Shown: positions 1 through 9,937 of the stretch, piece by piece
Layout: the number at the start of each line of letters is the position of its first letter
How positions within the stretch are numbered: the first letter of the stretch is position 1
From: Acidobacteriota bacterium
Lineage (GTDB): Bacteria; Acidobacteriota; Terriglobia; Bryobacterales; Bryobacteraceae
DNA: 36,790 bases
Direction: 5' to 3'
Assembly: GCA_947470805.1 (NCBI GenBank)
Contig: CANIVU010000090.1
Span: forward strand, 1 to 36,790
Program-made: the position numbers and the translations under genes
The notes under the pieces: model-generated
Databases searched by the model: none
What the model was told of the DNA's origin: nothing
The model's input: the letters and a program-made list of their open reading frames with translations, nothing else

Positions 1-1587
<1,587 letters not shown>

Positions 1588-1630
1588 ACGAACCCTCTAG
1601 TGTATCGTTTGCGTGGGATCATGGAGGATT

Positions 1631-2470
1631 ATGAAGATCGCGGTGTTGGGCGCAGGGAACATGGGTTCCGCTTTGCTGGGTGGAATGATCAAGACGGGCG
1701 TAGTGGCCGCCGCCGATGTGCGCGCCACCACCAAGACCGAAGCCCACGCCGCTGAGCTCCGCGAACGCCTGGGCGTTCACGCCACCGCCGGCGGTAATGC
1801 CGAAGCCGCCAACGGCGCCGCCATCGTCATCCTCGCCGTCAAACCCGGCGTCGTCCCCAAAGTGGTCAAGGAAATCCGCGACTCCCTCCACGAGTCCCAA
1901 ATCCTCATCTCCCTCGCCGCCGCCCTTCCCATCTCCGCCATCGAAGACGCCGCCCAGTGCCGCATGCCCATCTTCCGTGCCATGCCGAACATCCCCGTGC
2001 TGGTCGAAGAGGGTGCCGTCGGGATCTGTCACAATTCGCTCGCCACCGCCCTCCACCGCGAAACCGTCGAAAGTATCTTCCGCCCCGTCGGCATCACGGC
2101 CTTCGTCGAAGAAGAACACATGGACGCCGTCACCGCCCTCTCCGGCTCCGGCCCCGCCTACATCTACATGGTGATCGAAGCCATGGCCGCCGCCGGCGTA
2201 AAGATGGGGCTTCCCCGCGAAGTCTCCATGCGCCTTTCCGAGCAAACCGTTCTAGGCGCCGCCAAACACGCCCGCGAGTCCGGCCTCCATCCGGCCATCC
2301 TCCGCGACCAGGTCATCACCCCCGGCGGCACCACCATCGCCGCCATTCACGAACTCGAGCGCCACGGCCTGCGCTCCATGCTCATCTCCGCCATCGAAAC
2401 GGCCACGATTCATGCCGGCAAACGAACGGAGATCCTGCTGGCCGACATAGAAAAACAAAAACACGCATGA
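1631..2470 (+). CDS. proC: Pyrroline-5-carboxylate reductase
   Basis: Last step of proline synthesis: reduces 1-pyrroline-5-carboxylate with NAD(P)H. 279 residues, normal family length. The N-terminal Rossmann motif GAGNMG (residues 7-12) and the C-terminal dimerisation/active-site block (ALSGSGPAYIYMVIEAM, then QVITPGGTTIAAIHELE) are both complete. I chose the ATG at 1631 over the upstream ATG at 1613 because MKIAVLGAGNMG is the canonical start and GGAGG (1623-1627) lies just upstream, although the 3-nt spacing is short. The stop overlaps the next gene's start as ATGA, implying translational coupling to the PIG-L deacetylase. A functional link between the two is not obvious. Confidence 0.96.
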   Translation: MKIAVLGAGNMGSALLGGMIKTGVVAAADVRATTKTEAHAAELRERLGVHATAGGNAEAANGAAIVILAVKPGVVPKVVKEIRDSLHESQILISLAAALPISAIEDAAQCRMPIFRAMPNIPVLVEEGAVGICHNSLATALHRETVESIFRPVGITAFVEEEHMDAVTALSGSGPAYIYMVIEAMAAAGVKMGLPREVSMRLSEQTVLGAAKHARESGLHPAILRDQVITPGGTTIAAIHELERHGLRSMLISAIETATIHAGKRTEILLADIEKQKHA

Positions 2471-3219
2471 CCCATCACATCCTTTCCATTCACGCCCACC
2501 CCGACGACATGGAGATCCTCTCCGGCGGCACGCTCGCTCTCCTCGCTGAAAAAGGCCACCGCATCACCGTCGTCACCATGACCCCTGGCGACTGCGGCTC
2601 CGCCGAATACGGCCCCGAAGAAATCGCCGCCATGCGCCGCGAAGAAGCCGCCGCCGGCGCCGCCATGATCGGCGCCGAATACCAGTGCGCCGAATTCCGC
2701 GATCTGGCCATCTTCAACGACGACACCTCCCGCCGCCGCGTCGTCGAACTCATCCGCGCCATCCGCCCCGAAATCATCCTCACCTCCGCCCCCACGGACT
2801 ATCACTGCGATCACGAAGCCACCAGCGTCCTCGTCCGCGACGCCTGCTTCGCCGTCTCCGCGCCCAATTATCACACCGGCGTCGCCGCCCCGCTCGACTC
2901 GATCCCCCACCTCTACTACATGGATTCCGTCGAAGGCACCGACCGCGACGGCGCCCCCATCCGTCCCGATTTCGGCGTCAACATCGAACCCTTCTTCGCC
3001 AAGAAACGTGACATGCTCGCCGCCCACGCCAGCCAGCGCAACTGGCTCCTCCGCCAGCACGGCATGGACGATTATCTCCGCACCATGGAGGAGTGGACGC
3101 ACCACCGCGGCCAGTCCCTCGGCGTCAAATACGCCGAAGGCTTCCGCCAATACAAGCACCACCCCTACCCCACGTCCCCGCTGCTGCAGGACCTCGTCGG
3201 CGAAGCCCTACTTCGCTAA
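2467..3219 (+). CDS. PIG-L/LmbE-family zinc deacetylase
   Basis: 250-residue PIG-L (LmbE-like) N-deacetylase; the family removes acetyl groups from N-acetylglucosaminyl conjugates such as bacillithiol and mycothiol precursors, lipid-linked sugars or antibiotics. Residues 11-14 are the HPDD zinc/base motif and H113/H116 form the second metal motif in DYHCDHEA. No signal peptide is seen, so it is probably cytoplasmic. It starts inside the proC stop codon (ATGA overlap). The C-terminal end overlaps the convergent M20 peptidase gene by 12 bp. The substrate cannot be told from sequence; a bacillithiol-like pathway (BshB) is one option, but no bshA or bshC neighbour is present. Confidence 0.9.
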   Translation: MTHHILSIHAHPDDMEILSGGTLALLAEKGHRITVVTMTPGDCGSAEYGPEEIAAMRREEAAAGAAMIGAEYQCAEFRDLAIFNDDTSRRRVVELIRAIRPEIILTSAPTDYHCDHEATSVLVRDACFAVSAPNYHTGVAAPLDSIPHLYYMDSVEGTDRDGAPIRPDFGVNIEPFFAKKRDMLAAHASQRNWLLRQHGMDDYLRTMEEWTHHRGQSLGVKYAEGFRQYKHHPYPTSPLLQDLVGEALLR

Positions 3220-4554
3220 CGCAATCTCCTCCACCACCTGTAGCAACATCGCCACGCCCTCCCGCAGTGTCGATACCCGGATGCGCTCATCATTCCCATG
3301 CGCGCGTCCGGGTTTGTCGTCCCGCAGGAACACCGGCACGCCATAAACCGCCATGCCCTTCGCCCGCAGGAACGCCCCATCCGTCGCCCCGCGCGACATG
3401 TAGGGGATGATCACGGCGTTCGGATTCTTCCGCCGGATCACCACTTCCATCGCCTTGTACAAATCGGTAGTCAACGAACTCGGCTCCGTCGCCGGCATGT
3501 CCTGCCCCGGCTCCGGCAGCACTTCAATCGCGGGATCGTTGATGATCTTCCGGAACCGCTCGTACACTTCTTCCTTCGTCTCCCCCGGCAGTCGCCGCAC
3601 GTCCAACTGCGCCTCCGCCTGATTGGGAATCACGTTCACCTTCATCCCCGCCCGTAGCATCGTCGGCGACACAGTCGTCCGGAACATCGCGTCCAGCTCC
3701 CCGTCCTTATCCCCAATTTCATTGGCATTCGCCTCGAATTTCCCCAATAGCGGCCCCAGCCACTTGTACTCGTCCAACTTCGCCAGCTCCGTGAAATACC
3801 GCCGCGTCGTCGTGTTCAACTGTACCGGCATATACGCCCGCGTCAACTTGCTGATGGCGTCCGAAAGATGCGCCACAGCGTTGTCTTTCCGCGGCAACGA
3901 CCCATGCCCGGCGCTCCCCCGCGCCACCAGAATCACCCGCGTCGGCACCTTCTCCGAAGTCTGCACGTTATAAACTTCCACCCCGCCCGCCGTCACCTCC
4001 CGCCCCCCGGCCTCGTTCAAACAGAACTCCGCGTCAATCTTCCCCCACTCGTTCCGGATCAGCCACTGAATCCCCGTCGACCCCGCCTCCTCGTCCGCCT
4101 CACTCAGAAAAATGATGTCCCGACTCAGCTTCACGCCCCGCTGTTTCAACTCCACCAGCACCGCCATCTCGGCGGCGACGAGCGCCTTCGTATCCACCGC
4201 CCCGCGCCCATAAATGAAACCGTTTTTCTCCACAGCGTCAAACGCCGGCACCGTCCACAGCTTCGGCTCCACCGGCACCACATCGCTATGCGCCATCATC
4301 AGCAGCGGCCGCTTCGGCCCGCCACTCGCCAACCGCGCGACGACATTCAACCGCTGCGGATCGCCCCCCAGCAGCTCCGCCGCGATGCCCTCTTTCCCCA
4401 GCTCCGCCTGAATGTACTTCGCCACCAGCGTCTCGTTCCCGGGCGCATTGGACGTATTCAGCTTGAGCAAATCCACGAAGTACCGCTGCGTCCGGTCCGC
4501 CAGCGTCTCTGCGTGCAGCGCAAGTGCAAATACAAAAAGGGCAACAATCCTCAT
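3208..4554 (-). CDS. M20-family metallopeptidase, exported
   Basis: 448-residue zinc exopeptidase of the M20/M28 co-catalytic type (carboxypeptidase or dipeptidase). The start is ATG at 4554, giving MRIVALFVFALALHA-ET, a clear signal peptide, so it acts in the periplasm or outside. Catalytic features: H89 and D91 in AHSDVV, bridging D121 in GRGAVDTK, catalytic and metal-binding E155/E156 in EADEEAG, then the dimerisation domain beginning near SAGHGSLPR and a final zinc-ligand region RAHGNDER. TACACT (4562-4567) sits exactly 7 nt before the ATG, suggesting a leaderless message. Substrate unknown. It is tail-to-tail with the PIG-L gene. Confidence 0.92.
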   Translation of the reverse strand: MRIVALFVFALALHAETLADRTQRYFVDLLKLNTSNAPGNETLVAKYIQAELGKEGIAAELLGGDPQRLNVVARLASGGPKRPLLMMAHSDVVPVEPKLWTVPAFDAVEKNGFIYGRGAVDTKALVAAEMAVLVELKQRGVKLSRDIIFLSEADEEAGSTGIQWLIRNEWGKIDAEFCLNEAGGREVTAGGVEVYNVQTSEKVPTRVILVARGSAGHGSLPRKDNAVAHLSDAISKLTRAYMPVQLNTTTRRYFTELAKLDEYKWLGPLLGKFEANANEIGDKDGELDAMFRTTVSPTMLRAGMKVNVIPNQAEAQLDVRRLPGETKEEVYERFRKIINDPAIEVLPEPGQDMPATEPSSLTTDLYKAMEVVIRRKNPNAVIIPYMSRGATDGAFLRAKGMAVYGVPVFLRDDKPGRAHGNDERIRVSTLREGVAMLLQVVEEIALAK

Positions 4555-4561
4555 GCGGAAG

Positions 4562-4567
4562 AGTGTA
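4562..4567 (-). promoter_or_regulatory. -10-like TACACT 7 nt before the M20 start
   Basis: Read on the minus strand, TACACT is followed by 7 nt (CTTCCGC) and then the ATG at 4554. There is no Shine-Dalgarno sequence. A transcript starting at the normal distance from a -10 box would begin at or one base before the ATG. Confidence 0.45.
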
Positions 4568-4652
4568 ACCCACGCAGCAACAACTCCCACGCGGACACCC
4601 GCGTCCCGCAGGGCGGGTGTCCCCCAAACCCCGAACTCGCCCGCAAAAGAAC

Positions 4653-5681
4653 CTACTCCAGCCGCCGCACCCGTAAGTTCCGGAACCAGAACTCCGACTC
4701 ATGATGCTGCAACAGAATCGGGCTCTCCGGCGGTGTCGACTCGGCGTCGAACTCCATCACCTTCACCCCGTTCAGCCAATGCTCACTGTGCCGACCCCTC
4801 ACCACCAACCGGCTGAAGTTGTACTCACCCACCGGCTTCGGCCGCGCCCCCTTCGCCGCAATCTGGTTATACAACGATCCCGTCCGCTCCACCGGATGCC
4901 CAATCGCCCCCGGGTCCCCGTTGTCATCGGCAACTTGATATTCATACCCCGCCCCATCACTTCCTAACGCCGGCGTCTGGCTCAAATAAAACAGCCGGTA
5001 CTTCACGCCCGAATTTCCCTTCGGCGACGTCTTCCACTCAAACTCCATCTCGAAGGATCGAAACGTATCGCGAGTCCGCAGAGATCGCGCCGGCAGCACC
5101 GGCAGCGCATGAAACACGCCATTCTCCATCACCCACGACTTCGGCCAACCCGGCTCAATCGCGTCCTGAAACGCATCGGCACCCAGCGCAATCCACCCGT
5201 CCTTCCCCGCCGCCAAATGCGTCGCGGCAGGCTCCACCGGAAAATACGGCGGCTCAAAATTCGCCGGCTGGAACCGCAACTGAAAAACTTTCCAAGTCCC
5301 GCCACTCTTCACAAACGCAATGCTCACCCGCCCCGCCTGGTCGCCCCCTGCCAGCCCGATCGTCCGGAAATACCCGTCCGACAAAGTCACATCCGGCGTG
5401 GCCATATTGAACAGCCGCGCCAGCATCGTCACTTCCAACCGCACCGCCGGCGGCTGGCACATCTCCTTCGCCGGCATCAGCCGCAACGACAACGGCCGCG
5501 TCCAGCTCAGCCGCGTCAGAAAACCCGGCGCCACCGCCGCCTTCGCCGCCGCGCCATCGCAATCATTCACCGCCTGGATGTAGCGCCGCAGCACCTCCTG
5601 CATCGCAAACTGATCAGAAGGCGGAGGCTCCACAGCCCCCAAAACCAAAGGGAAAAGAACAACAGACCACCAACGAAGCAT
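4653..5681 (-). CDS. Exported DUF1080 (3-keto-disaccharide hydrolase-like) protein
   Basis: 342 residues from the ATG at 5681. MLRWWSVVLFPLVLGAVE is a signal peptide. Residues of about 35-150 resemble an NTF2/SnoaL-like alpha+beta fold (QEVLRRYIQAVNDCDGAAAKAAV, ending in WKVFQLRFQP). The C-terminal half, about 160-342, is a DUF1080/PF06439 concanavalin-like beta-sandwich: SFEMEFEWKTSPKGNSGVKY, AGYEYQVADDNGDPGA, WLNGVKVMEF. DUF1080 proteins are abundant in Acidobacteria, Planctomycetes and Bacteroidetes, and some cleave 3-keto-glycosides. The NTF2-like plus DUF1080 arrangement is less common. TACAAT lies 7 nt before the start. It is divergent from the TonB receptor 48 bp away, so both may serve uptake and breakdown of the same sugar compound; this is inference. 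Confidence 0.82.
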   Translation of the reverse strand: MLRWWSVVLFPLVLGAVEPPPSDQFAMQEVLRRYIQAVNDCDGAAAKAAVAPGFLTRLSWTRPLSLRLMPAKEMCQPPAVRLEVTMLARLFNMATPDVTLSDGYFRTIGLAGGDQAGRVSIAFVKSGGTWKVFQLRFQPANFEPPYFPVEPAATHLAAGKDGWIALGADAFQDAIEPGWPKSWVMENGVFHALPVLPARSLRTRDTFRSFEMEFEWKTSPKGNSGVKYRLFYLSQTPALGSDGAGYEYQVADDNGDPGAIGHPVERTGSLYNQIAAKGARPKPVGEYNFSRLVVRGRHSEHWLNGVKVMEFDAESTPPESPILLQHHESEFWFRNLRVRRLE

Positions 5682-5688
5682 TAGAAAA

Positions 5689-5694
5689 ATTGTA
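5689..5694 (-). promoter_or_regulatory. -10-like TACAAT 7 nt before the DUF1080 start
   Basis: On the minus strand TACAAT is followed by TTTTTCTA and ATG, the last A of the box being 7 nt before the start codon. No Shine-Dalgarno sequence is present. The opposite strand of the same 48-bp interval serves the TonB receptor. Confidence 0.45.
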
Positions 5695-5728
5695 TCAATC
5701 ACCAGCGCTGCTACAGTGGAAAGATCCC

Positions 5729-7531
5729 ATGAAGTTACGTTTTTTCGCGGCCCTGTCCATTGCCGCCAGTGTGTGGAGCCAGCAGGAACAGCCCCAACAG
5801 CAGACCCAGACGGAACAGGCAAAGACGAAGCAGACCGTCGTCGTCACCGGGGCCTATGACCCCATCCCCCTCGAAGAGTCCGAACGCACCGTCCGTGCCG
5901 TTCCCGCCCGCGAACTCGCCCCCCTCACTGCCACCATCTCCGATCTCCTCAACCTCGACCCCTCCGTCGACCTCCGCGAACGCGCCCCCGGCGCCATCCA
6001 AAGCGGCCTCTCCATCCGCGGCGGCTCCTTCGGCCAAACCCTCGTTCTCTGGAATGGCATGCGCCTCAACAGCGTCCAATCCTCGAACCTGAACATGGAC
6101 GTACCCGTCCCGATCGACGCCCTCTCCCAGGTCGAAATTCTCAAAGGCTCCGGGTCCACCCTCTACGGTTCCGACGCCACCGCCGGCGTCGTTAACTTCA
6201 TCACCCGCCCCCCCGAACACTCCGAAATCCGCCTCCGCGCCGGCCTCGGCAACTGGGGCACGCAACAGCAACGCGCCTCCCTCGCCTACGTCAAAGGCAC
6301 GCTCGCCCAACACCTCACGCTCTCCCGCGATTTCTCCACCGGCTTCCTGCCGAACCGCGACTTTCGCAACCTCTCCGTCGCCTCCACCACCGCCTGGAAA
6401 CGCACCGAAATCAACCTCGCCCACAACGATCGTCCCTTCGGCGGCGAACAATTCTACGGCAACTTCAACTCCTGGGAACGCACCAAATCCTGGTTCGCCG
6501 GCCTCCGCCAGGGGCTCGGCAAAAAGACCGAATTCGCCCTCGCCTATCGACGCCATTCCGATCTGTTCGTCCTCTACCGCGACCGGCCTCAAGTCTTCAC
6601 CAACCGCCACATCGCCGAAAGCTACCAGGCCCAACTCCGCCGTACCGACGAGCTGCCCAAGTCCAGCCGCCTCCACTACGGCGCCGAATTCCTGCACGAT
6701 TCCATCAACTCCAACAACCTCGGCAACCATTCCCGCGCCCGCGGTTCCGCCTACGCCGCCTGGGACATCCGCGCCCTCAATCGCTTCTCGCTGAACATCG
6801 GCGTCCGCGAAGAGGTCTATCGCAATCTCCAACACCAGTTCAATCCCAGCGCCGGCGCCGGCTACTGGTTCAATCCGCACGTGAAACTCCGCGCCAGCGC
6901 CTCCCGCGCCTTCCGCCTCCCCAGCTACACGGATCTGTACTACCGCGACCCCGGCAACGTCGGCAACCCGCTGCTCCGTCCCGAAAGCGCGTGGAGCTAC
7001 GAAGGCGGCGTGGATTGGAACGCCAACGCCAACTGGCGCGGTGCCTTCACGGTCTTCCAACGCCGTGAAAAAGACGGCATCGATTACGTCCGCGCCAACC
7101 CCTCCGACCTCTGGCGCGCCACCAATTTCCAAAGCCTCCACTTCACCGGCTTCGAAGCCATGGTGGCGACTGTGGTCCAACGCCATCACCGCGTCGAGCT
7201 CTCCTACACGGCCCTGAACGGCGCCCAGACCGTCTTGGGAGCCTTGCAGTCAAAGTACGTCTTCAACTACCCCCGCCACACCGGCCTGGCGACGTGGCAA
7301 GCCGCCCTCGGCAAAGGCTTCATCGCCCGCAGTCGCGTCGGCGCTATGGAGCGCCTCGGCCGCTCCCCCTACGCCATCTGGGACGTGTTCACCAGCTGGC
7401 AGCGCGGCCGCGTCCAGCCGTACCTGCAACTCACCAACCTCGCCGCCGTCCGATACCAGGAAGTGATTGGCGTGCCCATGCCCGGCCGCGGCATCACCGG
7501 CGGTGTCGAAATCGTCTTCTCCAAACGGTAA
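5729..7531 (+). CDS. TonB-dependent outer-membrane receptor
   Basis: 600-residue outer-membrane gated barrel that imports a scarce ligand using TonB energy. ATG 5729 gives a signal peptide (MKLRFFAALSIAASVWSQ); the preceding ATG at 5690 would add 13 non-signal residues. A glutamine-rich linker precedes the plug domain, about residues 35-145, with SGLSIRGGSFGQTLVLWNG, VEILKGSGSTLYGS and AGVVNFITR all typical of plugs. The rest is barrel strands, ending in EIVFSKR. At 600 residues it is short, BtuB/FepA-like rather than the 1000-residue Oar type common in Acidobacteria. The ligand is not identifiable. A -10-like TACAGT and GGAAAG lie just upstream of the start. Confidence 0.92.
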   Translation: MKLRFFAALSIAASVWSQQEQPQQQTQTEQAKTKQTVVVTGAYDPIPLEESERTVRAVPARELAPLTATISDLLNLDPSVDLRERAPGAIQSGLSIRGGSFGQTLVLWNGMRLNSVQSSNLNMDVPVPIDALSQVEILKGSGSTLYGSDATAGVVNFITRPPEHSEIRLRAGLGNWGTQQQRASLAYVKGTLAQHLTLSRDFSTGFLPNRDFRNLSVASTTAWKRTEINLAHNDRPFGGEQFYGNFNSWERTKSWFAGLRQGLGKKTEFALAYRRHSDLFVLYRDRPQVFTNRHIAESYQAQLRRTDELPKSSRLHYGAEFLHDSINSNNLGNHSRARGSAYAAWDIRALNRFSLNIGVREEVYRNLQHQFNPSAGAGYWFNPHVKLRASASRAFRLPSYTDLYYRDPGNVGNPLLRPESAWSYEGGVDWNANANWRGAFTVFQRREKDGIDYVRANPSDLWRATNFQSLHFTGFEAMVATVVQRHHRVELSYTALNGAQTVLGALQSKYVFNYPRHTGLATWQAALGKGFIARSRVGAMERLGRSPYAIWDVFTSWQRGRVQPYLQLTNLAAVRYQEVIGVPMPGRGITGGVEIVFSKR

Positions 7532-7571
7532 ACCCGCGGTCCCCCGGCCGCACGCTCCGCGCTTTCTATGC

Positions 7572-7600
7572 TTGCGAATGAACTGTACAGTTCAGATAAT
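7572..7600 (+). promoter_or_regulatory. Toxin-antitoxin promoter with perfect 16-bp palindromic operator
   Basis: TTGCGA (7572-7577) and GATAAT (7595-7600) are spaced by exactly 17 bp. All of positions 7579-7594 in the spacer is the perfect palindrome TGAACTGTACAGTTCA. GGAG at 7607-7610 precedes the ATG at 7619 by 8 nt. This is the expected layout for autorepression by a Phd/YefM antitoxin, with the repressor covering the promoter spacer. Confidence 0.75.
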
Positions 7601-7618
7601 TGAAACGGAGCATCTCTC

Positions 7619-7924
7619 ATGAGAACAACCGCCAAAGCTAAAGCCGAGAGTATTGTGGTTTCCGCGCTGAGCGTCCGTAACGGTTTGGGCAAGCTGTTGC
7701 GCCGCGTGGAAGACGAGCACCGCTCCCTCGTCATAGAGAAGCGCGGCACGCCTAGGGCGGTGCTTCTTAGCATTCGCGACTACGTACGCCTCGCCTCTCC
7801 CGAACCGGGAGTACTCAAGGCAATCGGTGAAGAATCGCAACGCAAGGGTACGGACAAGCTCTCGTCGCGCCAAATTGACCAAGTCATCAAAGCGGCCCGA
7901 GCCGACAGATCAAAGCGTGAATGA
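7619..7924 (+). CDS. Phd/YefM-type antitoxin
   Basis: 101 residues. The middle carries the Phd/YefM fold signature: SVRNGLGKLLRRVEDEHRSLVIEKRGTPRAVLLSIRDY, where the N-terminal half dimerises and binds DNA. The charged C-terminal tail (QIDQVIKAARADRSKRE) is the likely toxin-neutralising segment. The stop overlaps the toxin start (ATGA), the usual type II arrangement. The upstream promoter contains a perfect palindrome that this protein probably binds. Confidence 0.85.
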   Translation: MRTTAKAKAESIVVSALSVRNGLGKLLRRVEDEHRSLVIEKRGTPRAVLLSIRDYVRLASPEPGVLKAIGEESQRKGTDKLSSRQIDQVIKAARADRSKRE

Positions 7925-8343
7925 TCCCGCTTCGCCTCGTTATTGATACGAATATCGTTGTTTCGGCGGCGTTAAGGCCGGACGGGTCGCAGCGGACAGT
8001 GTTGCTGCTAGCGATGACCAAACCCGCTCGCATGTACGTTTCTGAGGCGGTTGTCGCCGAGTACCGTGAGGTGCTGGCGCGGCCGGAGTTCAAGATTCGC
8101 AAAGGGCTTCAGCAGCAGCTCATGCAACTGATTTTGAAACATGCTCATTCGGTCAAGCCATCGCGCACCCTCCAGGTGGCGAAGGATCCGGACGACAATG
8201 TTTTTCTCGAGTGTGCGGATGCCGCGCAGGCCGATTATCTGGTTACTGGAAATCCACGCCATTTCCCGAAATTCTGGAAGAAGACCAAGGTGATAACGTC
8301 CCGGGAGCTCATGGACATCGTAGCCCCGCACCTGATTCCTTAG
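7921..8343 (+). CDS. PIN-domain toxin (COG1569-like RNase)
   Basis: 140-residue PIN-domain ribonuclease toxin. It begins MIPLRLVIDTNIVVSAAL with D9 as first acidic ligand, then AEYREVLARPEF, KDPDDNVFLECADAAQADYLVTGNPRHFP with the remaining acidic cluster. The pattern of putative toxin-antitoxin PIN proteins of the COG1569 group fits better than classic VapC. It is translationally coupled to the antitoxin by a 4-bp overlap. It probably cleaves RNA when the antitoxin is degraded; the target is unknown. Confidence 0.85.
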   Translation: MIPLRLVIDTNIVVSAALRPDGSQRTVLLLAMTKPARMYVSEAVVAEYREVLARPEFKIRKGLQQQLMQLILKHAHSVKPSRTLQVAKDPDDNVFLECADAAQADYLVTGNPRHFPKFWKKTKVITSRELMDIVAPHLIP

Positions 8344-8429
8344 AAAGCGCCGAGTCCAGGAGCGCGGCCCCCGTGACGCCCCCCAGCATACCCCTCAACC
8401 ATTAACCCCGGTTACCACAGACACTGGGA

Positions 8430-8435
8430 TACAAT
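8430..8435 (+). promoter_or_regulatory. -10-like TACAAT 8 nt before a GTG start
   Basis: TACAAT ends 8 nt before the GTG at 8444 and no Shine-Dalgarno sequence intervenes, so the transcript is likely leaderless. No convincing -35 hexamer is seen. The 100 bp between the PIN toxin stop and this gene hold nothing else recognisable. Confidence 0.45.
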
Positions 8436-8443
8436 CAGAATCG

Positions 8444-9937
8444 GTGCTTCGCGTATTTTTTGCATGCGCTCTCGGCGCAACCCTTCTCTATTCCCAGGCC
8501 AAACCAGCCCAACCGGGCCAGTTGGACGCAAGCCCAGCTCTGTTCACCGTCATGGCCGCCCTCAACGCCGCCGGCTACGACGTCGACGCCCAATCCCCCA
8601 ATAACCATCCCCTCCGCGCCGCCGTCACCCAGCACATCCAGGCCCGCGACCTCGCCACCGTCAAGGAACTGAAGGAATACCTCGAACGCCGCAAGGTCAA
8701 CGGCCGCCCGCTCGACCTAAGCCGGTTCATCTCCTTCGCCCTCTCCGTCGACGGCCCGCCCAACTTTAACTACAAGTTCGCCGCCCACGAAATGCCCCCC
8801 GATCTGGCCCCCCTCGAAGGCTTCGATCGCCTCCTCACCCGTTTCCACAAGGAAGCCGAAATCGATAAGCTCTGGGCCGAAGCCCAGCCCGCCATCGACA
8901 AGCTCCTCGAAGGCTACCAGGATCCGTTCATCAAGACGATCTCCAACGTCAACGCCTACCTCCGCAATCCCACCAGTGGCTACGTCGGCCGGCATTTTCA
9001 AATCTTCGTCGAACTCCTCGGCCCCCCCAATCAGATTCAAACCCGCGAGTACAAAGACGATTACTACATCGTCCTCACCCCCACCCCCGAGCCCCAGCTC
9101 GACTACCTCCGCTACGCCTACATCCGCTACCTCCTCGACCCCCTGTCGTTCAAATACCTCGAACAACTCAACAAAAAGAAACCCCTCATCGACCTCGCCC
9201 AGGCCGCCCCCGCCCTTGAGGAATACTACAAGAACGACTTCCAACTCCTCACCACCGCCTGTCTCGCCAAGGCCATCGAAGCCCGCTTGAACAAAGCCGA
9301 GGGCCCAAAAATGGTGGACCTCGCGCTCAAAGAAGGCTTCATCATGGTCCCCTATTTCTACGAGGCGCTCGCCGTCTACGAGAAGCAGGAAGTCTCCATG
9401 CGGCTTTACTACCCCGACATGATCACCGCCATCGACCTCAAGAAGGAAGATAAGCGCCTCCAAGGGGTCGAGTTCGCTGCCGTCAAAACCACGAAGACCA
9501 TCAAAGTCTCCCGTACCGAACAAAAATCAGAGATCACCGGCGTCTTCAAAACCCTCGAAGATGCCGAAGATCTCTACCGTGCCAAGAAGTACGTCGAAGC
9601 CAAACCTGTCTTTCTGCGTGCCCTCCAGGAAACCCCCGAAAAGCCCCTCCATGCCAAGGCCTATTACGGGCTCGCTCGTATCGCCGCCCTCCAGCGCGAT
9701 CCCGAACTCGCCGTGAAACTATTCGAGAAGGTGCTCGATCTTGAACCTGACGACACGATCCGGTCGTTAAGCAACGTGAATCTCGGCCACTTGTGGGCCG
9801 TCAATAACGAGCAGGACAAGGCTGTAGAGCATTACAAGGCGGCCCTAGCCGTCAAAGGTATTCCCCCGGCCATCAAAAAGGCGGCCGAAAAAGCTCTGCT
9901 AGAGATTTCCCAACCAGAAAAGAAAAAGGAGAAGTAG
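8444..9937 (+). CDS. Exported TPR-repeat protein of unknown function
   Basis: 497 residues starting at GTG 8444. MLRVFFACALGATLLYSQ is a signal peptide. The central region (about 60-350) is helical with no recognised family. The C-terminal 120 residues form about three tetratricopeptide repeats: ADLYRAKKYVEAKPVFLRAL-like, AYYGLARIAALQRDPELAVKLFEKVLDLEP, and NLGHLWAVNNEQDKAVEHYKAAL. The tail is lysine/glutamate rich. It is immediately followed, with no gap, by a second exported TPR-like gene, so the two are an operon and probably co-act as a periplasmic scaffold. Function is not assignable. Confidence 0.8.
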   Translation: MLRVFFACALGATLLYSQAKPAQPGQLDASPALFTVMAALNAAGYDVDAQSPNNHPLRAAVTQHIQARDLATVKELKEYLERRKVNGRPLDLSRFISFALSVDGPPNFNYKFAAHEMPPDLAPLEGFDRLLTRFHKEAEIDKLWAEAQPAIDKLLEGYQDPFIKTISNVNAYLRNPTSGYVGRHFQIFVELLGPPNQIQTREYKDDYYIVLTPTPEPQLDYLRYAYIRYLLDPLSFKYLEQLNKKKPLIDLAQAAPALEEYYKNDFQLLTTACLAKAIEARLNKAEGPKMVDLALKEGFIMVPYFYEALAVYEKQEVSMRLYYPDMITAIDLKKEDKRLQGVEFAAVKTTKTIKVSRTEQKSEITGVFKTLEDAEDLYRAKKYVEAKPVFLRALQETPEKPLHAKAYYGLARIAALQRDPELAVKLFEKVLDLEPDDTIRSLSNVNLGHLWAVNNEQDKAVEHYKAALAVKGIPPAIKKAAEKALLEISQPEKKKEK

